From Acanthaster planci (lineage: Eukaryota > Echinodermata > Asteroidea > Valvatida > Acanthasteridae), in the NCBI RefSeq assembly GCF_001949145.1, contig NW_019091505.1:258059-318058 (forward strand): a stretch of DNA of 60,000 bases. The letters run 5' to 3'. Both the position numbers and the translations under genes were made by a program. Below the pieces are notes generated by a model that saw nothing but the letters and a program-made list of their open reading frames with translations, was not told where the DNA came from and did no database searches. Shown in pieces: positions 35,371 through 47,300 of the stretch (within the stretch, counting starts at the first letter, position 1; the number at the start of each line of letters is the position of its first letter).

Positions 35371-35954
35371 CAGTAAAATCTCGATGGTTCAGTTCGGGCG
35401 GCCTGTTCTTGACACGGGTTTCTTGTTCTCGCGCTCGAACGGCAGGAACACGACTCAAGAACATTGTTCTCGGAACAGGATCACACACCACCTCCTCGTC
35501 AGGGTTTTACAGGAACACACGGAAAAACTCGTGAGATTTTGATTTTTGAACAGCGGCAAAAAGTAGAGAGATGGCTTCCAAAGCTATAGACCACGTAGAC
35601 AATGGGAAGTTTTGCAAAATTAACATTAATTATTTTCCGAAACACAGAAATGAATGTTCCTGTTTATATAGAAAAGAATTCAGCCCATCCAAACCTTAAC
35701 TCTCGAATAACGAGCATAGACGCCGCCATGTTGCATGTTGCTTGTAATAACCGGTTGTTTGTTCCCGGTGTTCGAGCGGCCGACCCACAAACAACAAATC
35801 GAGCTGTTCGTGAACATACGGGAACAAGCTGCCCGAACTCAGCTGATGAGTCGAAGTTCGAGTTATCGAAAGTTACACGCTTCAGTGCACATGCAACCTT
35901 ACTGGCTTATGGCAGTTGGCCTACAACGGGCTTCAACTTATCGAGATTTTACTG
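35371..35954. mobile_element. Non-autonomous pogo/Tigger-like (Tc1-mariner) element
   Basis: The left end is TA-CAGTAAAATCTCGAT and the right end is ATCGAGATTTTACTG-TA. These give a perfect 15-bp terminal inverted repeat with TA on both sides. CAGT(A/N)-AAA-CTCGAT ends with TA target duplication are typical of pogo/Tigger elements. The 584-bp interior is GTTC/GAAC- and TCGA-rich with sub-terminal inverted pieces. It encodes no DDE transposase. The 128-residue frame at 35602-35988 runs past the right end and is not a gene. Confidence 0.85.
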
Positions 35955-36385
35955 TAGTAGGCCTAGGCCTAAAGTTTTCATGGGTTAATTTATACTGGAC
36001 GTGATGGAGGTAGGAAGAGAGGGGTCCAGATAACTCGACGGTCCGTGCGTAAAAGGGAGAGACAAGTCGTCCGGTGGGACTCTGTGCGCTCAGCCTACTG
36101 AGGCCACGTTGTAAAATACTATACATGATGTATGCCTTAATGATGGGATGGAATTTCATGTAGCAGATACATGTATATTAACAAGCCTTATTTCTGAGGT
36201 ATTTAAAAAATGGTGGCTGTACTAAGTCAATCTTTCCGCAATCAACTGATTTTGCTCCTGCACTGCACGTACATGTATGTGCCCGTATGCATTACAGTCG
36301 TTTTCCTAGTTCTGGATCGCTTGAAATAAAAACCTACCTCCTTGGTGTTGTCCTTCATCAGTTCTACATTCTCAGACAGAATGCT

Positions 36386-36640
36386 GGTCAATTCTTACGC
36401 TGACCAACTCGTACACCGACCAACTCTTACGCCGACCAACTCTTACGCCGACCAACTCGTACGCCGACCAACTCGTACGCCGACCAACTCTTACGCCGAC
36501 CAACTCTTACGCCGACCAACTCGTACGCCGACCAACTCGTACGCCAACCAACTCGTACGCCGACCAACTCGTACGCCGACCAACTCGTACGCCGACCAAC
36601 TCGTACGCCGACCAACTCGTACACCGACCAATTCGTACAT
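36386..36640 (+). repeat. 16-bp minisatellite (GACCAACTCGTACGCC)n, left arm
   Basis: About 15 head-to-tail units with variants at one position (CTCGTAC or CTCTTAC). Because three units are 48 bases with no stops, several frames stay open on both strands (a P-T-N-S-Y-A-D-Q-L-V-R-R periodicity). These frames are artefacts of the repeat. Confidence 0.95.
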
Positions 36641-36832
36641 CGTCGGAGCATTAACCTCGTACAAGCTTTTGCTGCCGTGTTTTAACCAAATTTACCTTTA
36701 GATGTAAATCAATTAAATGTAAATTACCAGATAAGCTGATTGTTCATTACTTTTTTCTTTTTAGGTAGAGACTGGTAATTTTTAGATTTTGCCTAGATTC
36801 CTTAAAGATTGGTATTAAGTCACTGTAAAAAA

Positions 36833-36925
36833 TGTCCATAAATTTACGGTGTCCGTAATGGACATTTCCCGTAAAATTATGGAATTGTCCCGTAATTTTA
36901 CGGGAACAATTCTGAAATTTTACAA
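36833..36925. repeat. Palindrome-rich TTTACGG/CCGTAAA patch
   Basis: Contains CATAAATTTACGGTGTCCG and TGTCCCGTAATTTTACGGGA, each nearly self-complementary. It forms the loop part of the foldback element and may be a small nested element. Confidence 0.5.
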
Positions 36926-37080
36926 TTGAAACAGAACCTCTCTAGAGCTTTGCAGCACGTACTTACTCAAATCTTCATTCACACTGTTTGGGGGTGTGGG
37001 TGAAAGTTGGATCCCTGTTATCAGTCAAGGTAGTGACAGGAATTATTCAGGATGTTTCTAATAACATTAGTTATACTAGG

Positions 37081-37142
37081 TGTACGAGTTGGTCGGCGTA
37101 CGAGTTGGTCGGTGTATGAGTTGGGTGGCGTATGAGTTGACC
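37081..37142 (-). repeat. 16-bp minisatellite, inverted right arm (about four units)
   Basis: The plus strand reads GTACGAGTTGGTCGGC repeatedly, the reverse complement of the 36386-36640 unit. The two outer units are more diverged. Together with the left arm it forms a large inverted repeat around a loop of about 440 bp. Confidence 0.9.
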
Positions 37143-37159
37143 TGCTTTGCTCAGACAGG

Positions 37160-38121
37160 GTCTAGTTTAAAAGTGAAATGTAAACTTGAACAAAACTTGC
37201 TCTCGGAAAATTTGGCCAGATTTCTGATTTGCACTTTGACATTTTGGAATAGTAGTGGGAAAAAAATGGCAAATAGTCTAGGGCGAGATATAAAACTGTG
37301 AGTGATCCCAAATCCTTTTATTCACACTCAACAGTCATTTAAACTCTTGCATCAAATTTCTGTTTAATTAAAATGACTTTCAAAGTTGCGTTTTATTAAA
37401 ACTGGCCGAAAACTGAACGCAGCTTGTTTCCTAGTTTTGGATCACGCATTAAGTGCATGCGTGCAATATACACTTTGCGAACTCATCTACCTACATGTTG
37501 CAGAGATGTACGTGATGTAATGAGTTCGTCAACTGTGCAGCACGAAGTACTATCGTTAATCATAGCCGACTACGGAGTACTTGCAGTGGTTTGGACTAGG
37601 AAGTTTTTCAGCCATCCCAAACTCATTCATCCTCCATTCATTGACCCTTGCATCCCCATGTTAAATCCAATAGTTACCTTTGCCCGTTTGCAATTGCACC
37701 CATTTCATTTTGCATCTTGGACTGTACCACAGCCACTTCGACATCATAGCTAACTATTTCAGGGGGAGGGGGTAACTTTTGAGTGGCGGGGTATTCTGCA
37801 ATTACTCCATAAGTTTGATTTGCTTAATTGACTGGAATCCTGCCACTGTGTAATTTTAACATGTTTTTATGGGGTACGGTTGAGTAATATATACAGTAAA
37901 GGAGTTGGGGATTGTAAATTTGGGGACCCTGTTCCTCTAATAAAAGCCAAGAAGAGCTACATTTTAACTTCGAATCCACCTTAGTAGATGACTGTGACAT
38001 TGTGCTCAATAACTGAAGGGTTGATGTTGTCAAAAAAGGGCAGGGTTTTGAGTTTTGAGGGAAATTATGAGGGGAAAGTGTGAATGTTTTAACACATGAC
38101 ACATGGCATGCATGGTAGATT
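37160..38121. other. Intergenic, no gene seen
   Basis: Only short frames without motifs. No transposon boundary recognised. Confidence 0.45.
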
Positions 38122-38243
38122 CTAGCCCCACATTTAGGGGGGTAGGGGCTCTCTTTTACAATCTGTCTCTTAACTGTCGTGTGATCCGACAGTTAAGAAC
38201 AGATGGTAAAAGAGAGCCACTACAGCCCCATGTGTGGGGCTAG
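38122..38243. repeat. 122-bp near-perfect hairpin (MITE-like or hairpin RNA source)
   Basis: The outer ends are CTAGCCCCACA and TGTGGGGCTAG, perfect complements. The inner arms are GGCTCTCTTTTACAATCTGT followed by CTCTTAACTGTCG, paired with CCGACAGTTAAGAACAGATG followed by GTAAAAGAGAGCC. The loop is only about six bases (TGTGAT). Nearly the whole length folds back, so it is either a foldback MITE or a locus whose transcript would make a long hairpin. Confidence 0.85.
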
Positions 38244-38249
38244 GTGGAG

Positions 38250-39753
38250 TTAAATTTGCTTGGCTAGTTTATCATTAAGAAAGTCATATTTTCTCACAAT
38301 TTACAACTTGAAATTTCCAAAAAATGGGGTCAGTGAAATAAAGAGAGTGTTGCCTTTGTTTTATGGGGGACTTACCAGTTTTGCAAGATTAAAATGACAA
38401 AAAACCCAGGGGTCCCCAAGTATACAGTCCCGGAGGAGTCCCTCTGGTGCCCCATACATTTAGTCGAGCACTCTTTTTCAGATGACGTCATTGCTATATT
38501 ATACTTTTACATGTACATCTGGGAACCAGACAAACAAGGTGGTCTTATGTCCTGTGTACATGTGCAAGCTGAAAATGCTTTTAAACAGTAAAAAGTGCGG
38601 GCCCAGTCTATTTAGTGTTGCAACGGCCAGCATTACGTGAGCTTGTTGTCATGATGGACATCACATGTTATACGTGCATCATTTCCAGAAAAAAAGGTGA
38701 GGGAAGAAAAACAAAAGCTGTGTCGCCGCACCACCTTTGGAGCTACATTTAGCTCTTGACCAGAAACCGGAAACTTTTTGGGGGAGGCCTTAACGTTAGG
38801 TGCCTAAATACTTCACGTAGATGCAAACTTTGACATTTTTCTCATTCCCAGATTTTAGTACTTCCAGAAGCCACAACTCTGTTTGCCTTTCAGCCTGATG
38901 ACCTTTTATGAGTTCATATCACAATGGGATGTTGAAAGTTACGAAAATGATCACGCAGTGCCATGAAATCAAGATTCTATCTCCCGTCTCTGAAAATGGT
39001 CAAGCCAGTATATAACAGGACATTGGACCATGCAAGTTCATTGCGGCAAGGCAAGAACATGTGCTTATCAAGATGGCTCCTTTGAAAGTTTGAGTTGATG
39101 ATTGTGTGTGATTAAACGTGATTATTATTGATTGTGTCTCTTCTAACTAATTTCCCACATTACCGTCTGACATGTATGAACCTGATGTGATGGCAGAGAC
39201 TGCTACAAATATGCAAGGGGGTTGGCTAGCAACCTGATGCGTGGGTAGTGTCATACATACAATGTGCGCAGTGTGTTTGTCACAAGGTCAAAGAGAATGA
39301 CAGGAGGGGGACTAAAAGCTCTGAGTTTTTCAGAAAGTAGTCTCTCACATGTTCTTAAAATCCTAAGTCAAGAGTTTCAGAGAGATATTGAACAGTTCAT
39401 ATGGCTTTTTCAGGCAGGATTTGATTCAGAAAGTGGAATTTTTAGTGCAGTAATAAAATGTACCCTGATCAGCATTGATTTGATCTTACAGGGGCTGCAT
39501 TCAAAACCCATTGTGTAATGAACTCATAAAAAGTTGTAGGGCTGTAAGGCATACCAGATTGTGCCTTACAGTTTGGAAGTAAGAGTCCAGTATGTATTTT
39601 CAGCATCTCTGCAATGCAATGTCCGGCCTTCATTGAGATGATGATGAAAAAAGTGGTAGCAGTATGCAAAATTCTTTCCCCATTGCACATGGAACAGTAC
39701 AAGGCTACTAATATTAAACAAGAATGACTATCCGTGACAACAGAGTCCATACA
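38250..39753. other. Intergenic, no gene seen
   Basis: Open frames are short and motif-free. Nothing else supportable. Confidence 0.45.
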
Positions 39754-40025
39754 GGGATGGCATGGGTGGTTGTGCCTCTTACCACTGTGGTCCTAGGTTC
39801 ACGTCCCAACCTGGGTTACACGTACATGTATGTGCGAATGGAGTCCGTAGTTCGTTAGACCTCTCCTGTGCCATGAGGGTTTTTCTCCAGGTCCTACATT
39901 CTTCCTTCCTCCACAAAAACCAACATTTAGGCCTCCTGTCAAAGTTGACAAATGTACGACTTTTCAGTTGTAGCTGCTGATTTAACAGACCAAGACCAAA
40001 TCCTGAAAATGTTCGACTGTTCTGC
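39754..40025 (+). repeat. tRNA-derived SINE
   Basis: A tRNA-like head carries an A-box-like TGGCATGGGTGG (39758-39769) and a B-box-like GGTTCACGTCC (39797-39807) at pol III spacing. A non-tRNA body follows with CCATGAGGGTTTTTCTCCAG and CTTCCTTCCTCCAC. That body resembles the GGTTTTTCTCC...TTTCCTCCCAC segment I associate with widespread invertebrate SINEs. The 3' end is not sharply defined. Overlapping frames of 72-82 residues are not genes. Confidence 0.65.
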
Positions 40026-41280
40026 ATGTTTAGTATAGTGATTATTTGATACAGTGATTGTCAGTTGATGCACCTGTTTCCAGTTTGAGCCTCTTCTGAT
40101 GAGTTATGGCCTACCTCATAGATATTTCCACTCTAGGATTTTTGGGCCAATATTATAAAAACAGTTGAGTAAAAAAGGAATATTCTTACACATGAAACCA
40201 AACCCCTAAATTCGTGTATTTTTCTATCAGTGTTCATTTCCTTCCATATTCATCTTTCAGGCAGTTCTCAACCATGGACATTTTATCGCAAAATGAAATT
40301 TAGTTTCCCATGAGTTCCCTGTGAGTGAGTCTAGTCATCACTTAAAAATCACATGTTACTGTGACATTCACTGGTTCCCACTGTAAAATTAGAACCACAA
40401 TAGGTGGGCTCGGAACTGCAAATATTAAATGTTTAGGCTGTAGATCTAGATAAATATCAGTACCCGAGCAAAATGGTTTGGACGTAGATGGAAATGAAGC
40501 AGCTGCATGCAGATGGTTTCTGTGTTACTGGATGTTATCAAAAGATAACTGTGAAAAGAGTAGTTATGGGTGCACAGCATTGCTGTTTTTTGCATCTCTG
40601 CTCATTTATCAATCTCAATACCTCTGAATTCTTCAAGGACTGTGAGGGGTCATCTATTTCCTACCCATAACATTGCTTTAGAAGTATTCTCCTTTCAAGT
40701 TCTTCTTAAATTTGAGAGGAAATGATGAATGAAATTTCAGTTTATATGTGGGACAAATGTAAATAAATTGGTCCAGACCAAAATTGGTCAGCTGTAGATC
40801 AGAAAAATGTCCACTCTCAGTCTGCCCCATGTGGCCTTCAAAGGTCATCATCAGAGGTCAGAGCTTGAAGAAAGGACCACCACACTAATCTTGTGGCATG
40901 ACATGACTCTCCATAAACTGATATCTCTTGATTGTTTCCAGCAGAACTGAAGAGGCATCCACTGAGCTGCTTTTTCACCATTGAGTGTTCGACTGTGACC
41001 AAATATTACATCCTGTTTGCCAACCAGCCAGCCAGTCAGTCAACTTGAGGTAGTCCAATCACACAAGCCATAATCAAGTATTTTCCTTCCAGCCTGTGCA
41101 GCTTTTTGCCTGTTGTCAGGGCTATGGCTGTGTTCCGTGTCCTTTTATCTTTACAGCTCATTTCCTCTTTTGTGCATTGAAAGTGTGTGACCAGCAACTT
41201 TTGAAAATGACAATCAGTTGAACAATCATTTAAGGCTAGAATGCAGTAATGATAAATAATGATGTGTGGAGGCTTTGCAC

Positions 41281-41376
41281 GGTAGCCATCTTGCAGGGCA
41301 ATTCTTTTGTATCACAGAGAAACCTCCTTTGTGTATGCCCCAAGGAACAAAAGCACTGGCCTGCAAGATGGCAGCC
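41281..41376. repeat. 96-bp imperfect hairpin with 30-bp stem
   Basis: The left arm GGTAGCCATCTTGCAGGGCA plus ATTCTTTTGT (41281-41310) pairs with the right arm ACAAAAGCACTGGCCTGCAA plus GATGGCAGCC (41347-41376), with about four mismatches and a 36-base loop. The size is in the range of a pre-miRNA or a small MITE. Sequence alone does not decide. Confidence 0.7.
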
Positions 41377-41379
41377 ATG

Positions 41380-43133
41380 CCAACTCTCTCTGTTTGGATA
41401 AAATTGAACAAAAGATTCGCTGCACATAAATTGTGAAAAGTGATGATCATAAATGGACATGAAATTGGAATGAATGTAGCAGAAATAAATAAGTGTCCAA
41501 AATGTTAAGAAAAACCTTCCCTTGAGTCGATTACTGTCATTCTCAATATATTCAATGGCAAACTGGAACATATGCAGTCTTTCATTTCATAAGGCTCAGG
41601 TAGTTTCAGTGCTTGTGTAACTGAAATATTTGTAGAAAGAAATGACCAAAAGATGAGGCAGTGGTGGAGTGAAGTTTGTGATATATTTTTTTTTTCCAAA
41701 TCCATGTTGTTCATCAATAATAACTGAACAGCTTTGTGATTGCCATGGTTCTGGTGCATGTACAAGCATACCTATGTTTAGCAGTTCTTTGGTTAAACTG
41801 CGATGGGACTTTGGAGTATTCAAGTAACATTTTTGCTTTTCTCAGTAATTGGACTGGTTCCCATTTTTCTACTGCCTGGAATCAACGCAGCAGACTCGAG
41901 GTATACTCAGTGTATTCCAATATTTATCCTCAGGCAATCTTGAATTCTCAATTCTGATTGGTCGATCCATGGCGGCAAACAGTGTGAAATATAACTGTAT
42001 TACATTGTTCATATCAAACCTGTGCTGCGTAATGCTCTGTTCTAACACCATGCAACGCACCATTTTTATGCTAAAAGCAAAACGTACAACTGCAAAGCTT
42101 CATGTGAATTCAGAGATGGCACATTGCGCTCATAGGCCCTTATAACATCTTTAGTGGGCGTCAAGTTTGCTTGACAATAAATTTGTTATCACGCTTGCAC
42201 TCTTGTGATAACTTATATAAAATGTGAGTTTGACAGTAATAAATTACCTTAAAGAATGGGATCCATGAGATGAATTTTTACCTTTTATTGGTATTTTTTT
42301 TATTGGTTGAGGTAATTCTGTAATTTGAAGTAATTTTGTAGATCACATAATCTCACACAAAGTTTTATTATGGTCATCAGAAAGTGTTTCTCATTGTGGA
42401 TAACGTTTTTGGAAACTGCTAGCTCCAAGATTTGGTGATGTAAAGTAACTATTTCACTATTCCTAAAATGAGTTTAAGAGTGTAAGTGATATATATGTGA
42501 ACAGAATAAAAATGTGATGCTTACTTCTTTCTCTATATTTGGGCTCAGAAAGGTTTTCTTAAAGGGGCTTGTTTGTATTGAAAGGTCTTTATTTGCTAAT
42601 CATTTTGTGTTTTTTCATTCAGGGTTAACATGCTCGTGAAATTGATCAAACTACATCAAATTAAATCTTCATTTTTGAGTATGGGTCCTATAAAGGGGAA
42701 ACATCTCTCTCGGAACTCACTTCTCTTTACACCCAAGAAGTAAAACTTACCTGAAAGAAACCAGAAGACAAAATGTGTGTTTCATTTTGTACTCTTTGTT
42801 TTTTTCTTAAAGATCAAGTAAGGAAGCTGATGAAAAACACACAATCGTGACAAGTGACGGTAAAAATTAACCTATCAACATTGTCAAAACAGGCATTTTC
42901 CTGAAATCATTCAGCACAGCAATATCATCAGCTAACGATTTTTTATTGCTTGCTTTTTCCCCGAGCAAATGCTCAAATGGTGCACGTTCAAATCATCAAC
43001 GTGCCTTATACTTTATATTTTCTACTTCAAGAAAATATCCTTTTCGAAAAAATCATCCACTTTTGTAACTTCACCGCACAGTCTTTTTACTTTTTAGTTT
43101 CCTCTAAAAGAATATGAACTGCTGCCATCTTTT
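41380..43133. other. Intergenic, no gene seen
   Basis: AT-rich with short frames only. No supportable exon or element boundary. Confidence 0.45.
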
Positions 43134-43139
43134 CCATTC

Positions 43140-44366
43140 TACGGAAGCGTACAAGGACCACTTGCAAAAAGTTTGTTTGAGATACTATCTCCCCGCGGAG
43201 AGTTAGCTAAAACTCAACTCACTGCATATTAAAACTCAGTCTGGATACCAGACCCAGTGATTCCGACTTCTCTTCTCTTCAAAGGTCCTGTATCACATCA
43301 TGCATTTTATGCAAGATCTCTTGCGATCCAAAATATAACGAGAAAGCATCTAAATTAACAAAAATCCAAATTAATAAGCAACCACGAATAAAAGCAACTT
43401 TTGAAAACTTCTTTAAGACAATCTTGAAAAAATATGCTTTACTTTTTCAAAAATATGTTTGAAGCACTATGAGGCTTTCACAGAATACCGTCTAAAAGAT
43501 CGAATACTTTTTGTACGCGGCTGTGGATGCGTTCTCAATTGGGATGCATTCTCAATTCGGATGCTTTCTCAGATCTGATAATTTTTCAATGAAGATGATT
43601 TCTTAATTCGGATAAAGTGATATTTCTGTAAATACTTAAGACGTTAGGTTGCAAAATATGTCTAAATTTCGATAAAAATGTTTACATTGTAAAGTTTTTG
43701 TTTTATTTTGAAAGAATTTCGAACTTTGAATATTCATTCAGTCCTAGATATTACGTTGCGTGTATAAAATTTCATTCGCTCTTTAAAAATTCACTCGATT
43801 CGGCATCTAAAATAAGAAATGTGATTCTTAAAATTTTGCTCGGATTTTGAAAAATATACACTAAACTTCTACAATACAAGCTGTTTATAAATTCAAAAAA
43901 TCAATCAATATATCAAAAACATTTTCCATTTTTTTGCCCTAATTTCGCTTTGTAGTGGATGGCGTACTCCGACCGGTGTACCACGGACAGTTCACAAAAT
44001 TCTTGGTACAGACGGGAGGACCGGAAATGCCCGAATATTAACGATACCATCCGAATGGTCTTTTTCCTCTCCCCTTTCATTCGGCCACCAATCATTGTAA
44101 CAATTTTTACAGTTTTGAGGAGCATTAAAGAAAACGTGTTGTTAGGTTTGGAATGGTTCGACTATTCCCTGAAATCTGGGGGAGTGTTGGTCACGTGGAC
44201 GTTGGGTGATACAGGACCCTTGATAAAAGGAGTAATCGGAATGATTGGGTCTGGTATCCAGACTGAGTCTCAATATGCAACGAGTTTTGAACTAGTTATA
44301 GCTAACTCGCAGCGGGGAGTATCTCGAAAAAATCTTTTTTGCAGGTGGCCCTTATACGCCTCCGTA
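43140..44366. mobile_element. Inverted-repeat DNA transposon with exact 6-bp target duplication
   Basis: The 1227-bp unit is flanked by CCATTC on both sides (43134-43139 and 44367-44372). The left end is TACGGAAGCGTACAAGG. The right end, reverse-complemented, is TACGGAGGCGTATAAGG. The inverted arms extend about 150 bp and share GAGATACT, GAGTTAGCTA, CTCAGTCTGGATACCAGACC and GGTCCTGTATCAC. A 6-bp duplication with TA(C)-(G)TA ends would fit IS3EU-type elements as I remember them. No transposase is visible, and the interior is AT-rich, so it is non-autonomous. The 187-residue frame at 43959-44522 crosses the right end and is not a gene. Confidence 0.82.
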
Positions 44367-44372
44367 CCATTC

Positions 44373-47300
44373 CAATTGTATTCTGATAATATTAATTGGA
44401 GCGTTGTCGCTATTCTCAAACTGCTTTTCGCTGGTATACTCCTAGACACGGATGTAATTCGCGCGAAAAGGGCCATACACCCGCTGATATGGCCGTTTCT
44501 GTACACGGTTGGTTGTATATAGAACATCGCGAAGTACAAAATTGGCGTTTCCAAAGCTGTGCGCATTGTGCACAACCTATAAGCATACACTGTGGAACTG
44601 ACCAGACCATGTCACTGTTTCCCCACGCGCAATTCTCACGCCACGTTGAAGAAACTAACCACAGGTATGTATGTAAGTATGCATGGCGTGAGCGACACTG
44701 AAATGTATAGTCATGTCAGTGTTTGCCGTTGATCGCGCAATGTGCACACAAATATGACTGCCCGAGGGAGAAAGAATATCGCCATTTTCAGGATTCGCCT
44801 GACGGCACGAATTGTGCAGAGTACAATGGAGAACTGCTGAGGAAAGAATTCAGCATTCTGGTGGTCGAAATTGTGGCGCGTGGACTGGATGGTTTTGTTT
44901 AAAAGGATGGACTCTTTCGGCACGACTGCCTGCTTGCAATTCTGAAAGGAACGCTCCGATTGGGTCTATTCTGCACTGGAGTAGTTATCAATTTTCAAAA
45001 TGGTGATGGGCCTCGTGACTGTTTGAGAGGTGATTATCTCTGGAGAGAAAATATTTTCAAAAGTCATCGGTGAAGCCGCTGAAAAGTGACAGGAAAATGA
45101 ATGATGAGGAAGTGATCTCTGATTTGATATATACCTCGAACACCTGAGAAACTAGTGAGTATTTTTCCTAATTTGTTTCCGAGTGGAAGTATTTATCACT
45201 GTTGTCTATTAATTATGGCACGGTACGGTCCTTGACCTCGATGGTGCTGACCATTGATTGCACTTTTATTTTGCTCGGTTCATTTTATTCTTTGTAATTT
45301 ACTGATGACGGAGTTTTACTTAAAACTGGGGACAGAAATACATTAATTTCTTCAATGCTGAGAAATGATATATCCTTACTCCCTTTTTATAACGAATGCT
45401 TATGAAATGAAGGTTTCTATTCAGACTATTCAATGGTACTTGATTAATAGAATGACTTATTCACTTTTGCACGGTGCTGGCATGAAGTCAAACTGAATAA
45501 TCATTGCGGCGATGTCCAGTCAAGAAACTGAGAATTCAATGACAAGTGATCAACAATCCACCAATCAGATGACAAGCGTTTATGCAGTTATGGGTGGTGG
45601 GGAGTGGTCATGAAATCTGTTTTACTGTTACATGAATTTCTTGAATGAAATGCTTACTTGGACATTACAGACGTTAACAAAAATCCTAGGTTCCCAACCT
45701 GGATTTATCACTGTCTTGGCAAATTTTCCAGTTACAACTGCGAGGCAGCTGCCACTAATGCCACTAGCGGGCGGTATACGCCCTAAGCTGAAATGCACCC
45801 TTACCTGCGAGAGAAAGACAGATGGTACTAAATGTTTACATTCCAGACTAATAAAATTCGTTGAAATATGGAACGTCGCCTTGGTGACCGCTTTGCGGAA
45901 CACCTGGTCTCACTGTTGCGCAGTACTTTTGCGCACCGCCACATTCCCTCAGTGACGTAAGCGTCTGCATTCTGCGGAAAGCGTCATCCGATGTACAGCG
46001 TAAGGAACTGGAGCGCAGCATCCAGGGGGAATGAACGTGGATTTTTCCGCATTCATTCAGAACTGAATCTGCTTGCCCTGAAGAAGGTACTCAGTTACCG
46101 AAAGCTCGGCAATTACAAATTTCAGAAAACTAATGTTATATCTATTCTTGTCAATAATAAAATTCGTTGCGCGGACTCAGCGTGCTCCACGCGCGAGCCC
46201 GTGAGTGAATGTGAACCCAATTGATCTTGATTATTTAGACTGGACAGGACATCGCGCATTGTTTGTGCACAAAATGCGCGGCCGAACAATGGCGGTGCTT
46301 CAGGAGGGTAATGTGATGCTGTATGCTGTGCATTTCTGGTCAACATAACCTTTTTCTCATGGGATGATGGCTAAGACCTCGGCCTCCCTCCAGAAAACAA
46401 GCCAAACATAAACAGAAAGTGCAAGAATATCATTTCCGGAAATAACTGACCATTTTCTAACCCACTCGAAAGCGATAATGTTAACTTGTTTTTTGTGTGT
46501 TTGTTTTTAATTCATTTGTTACACCTATTGTCTACGGTCACGCTTTAGCAATATTTTTACTTTGGGTCGGTTCAATCGTTATTAGTTCAGTGTGTAAAAC
46601 TTTGAGAATTCCACCAGGACATGCAATAGGTTTTGTCGGTATATATGATGTCCAAACTGTCCATGTGTTTTTCCGTGTGGTTTCGATGAGCCAACACTGA
46701 AAAATCATCAATAAAATGATGTTAATTTTACACACTCTCAGGAAAAATTGTACGAAAAAAATTCATTCACATATTGAGTAATTTTTATTGAAAACCGACA
46801 TGCGGCATACGGAAGTGTGAGAATCTTTTCTGTGAGCACAAAGTCAGCGCAGCTTTAAATGAGCGACCAAACTAACTTCCTGCCGTTTTTAAAACAGACA
46901 CTTAGGTCTATTAATCAGCTTAACAAAAAGTTGAGTTCACAACCTGACTTAAAGATTTACACTTAACAACTACATGTACTTTCCGGCATAAAAAGGTAAA
47001 TTTTAACAACGAACGAATAATTTTGTTATCTGGACGAAGTTTCTTTCATTGCGTAGAAGGCTTTGAATTCCCTTGCTTGTAACTTCATTCATCAGAAACG
47101 TCAGCACTATTCTTCTCACTTTGGTTTCATTTCTGCCCCGAAGAAGAGTTCTGTCACTCATAGCACATCGTCTGTCACACGATTTGGGTTCAGTGCGTCT
47201 TTAGATCCGACAAACACAGTCTTGGAGATTTTTTCCACGGAAATCTGGGGATAATAAACGACAAATTAGTCATTCAGTTTTGAAACCACTTTTGCCAATA

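Larger units (their letters stand above)
36380..37149. mobile_element. Foldback element with 16-bp tandem repeats in inverted arms
   Basis: The 770-bp unit is flanked by the exact 9-bp direct repeat CTCAGACAG (36371-36379 and 37150-37158). The left arm opens AATGCTGGTCAATTC and then has about 15 copies of GACCAACTCGTACGCC. The right arm, reverse-complemented, opens CAAAGCAGGTCAACTC and has about four copies of the same 16-mer. Inverted arms built of short tandem repeats plus a 9-bp duplication match the architecture of Drosophila FB elements and resemble the sea urchin TU foldback elements. The internal region holds palindromic TTTACGG/CCGTAAA words. No protein is encoded. Confidence 0.8.

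Noticed and set aside
35602-35988. 128-residue plus-strand frame
   Set aside because: Lies mostly within the pogo-like MITE and runs past its right end.
36342-36701. 119-residue repeat protein P-T-N-S-Y-A-D-Q-L-V
   Set aside because: Product of the 16-bp minisatellite, which stays open in several frames on both strands.
43959-44522. 187-residue frame on the plus strand
   Set aside because: Crosses the right boundary of the inverted-repeat transposon and its 6-bp duplication; no transposase motif.
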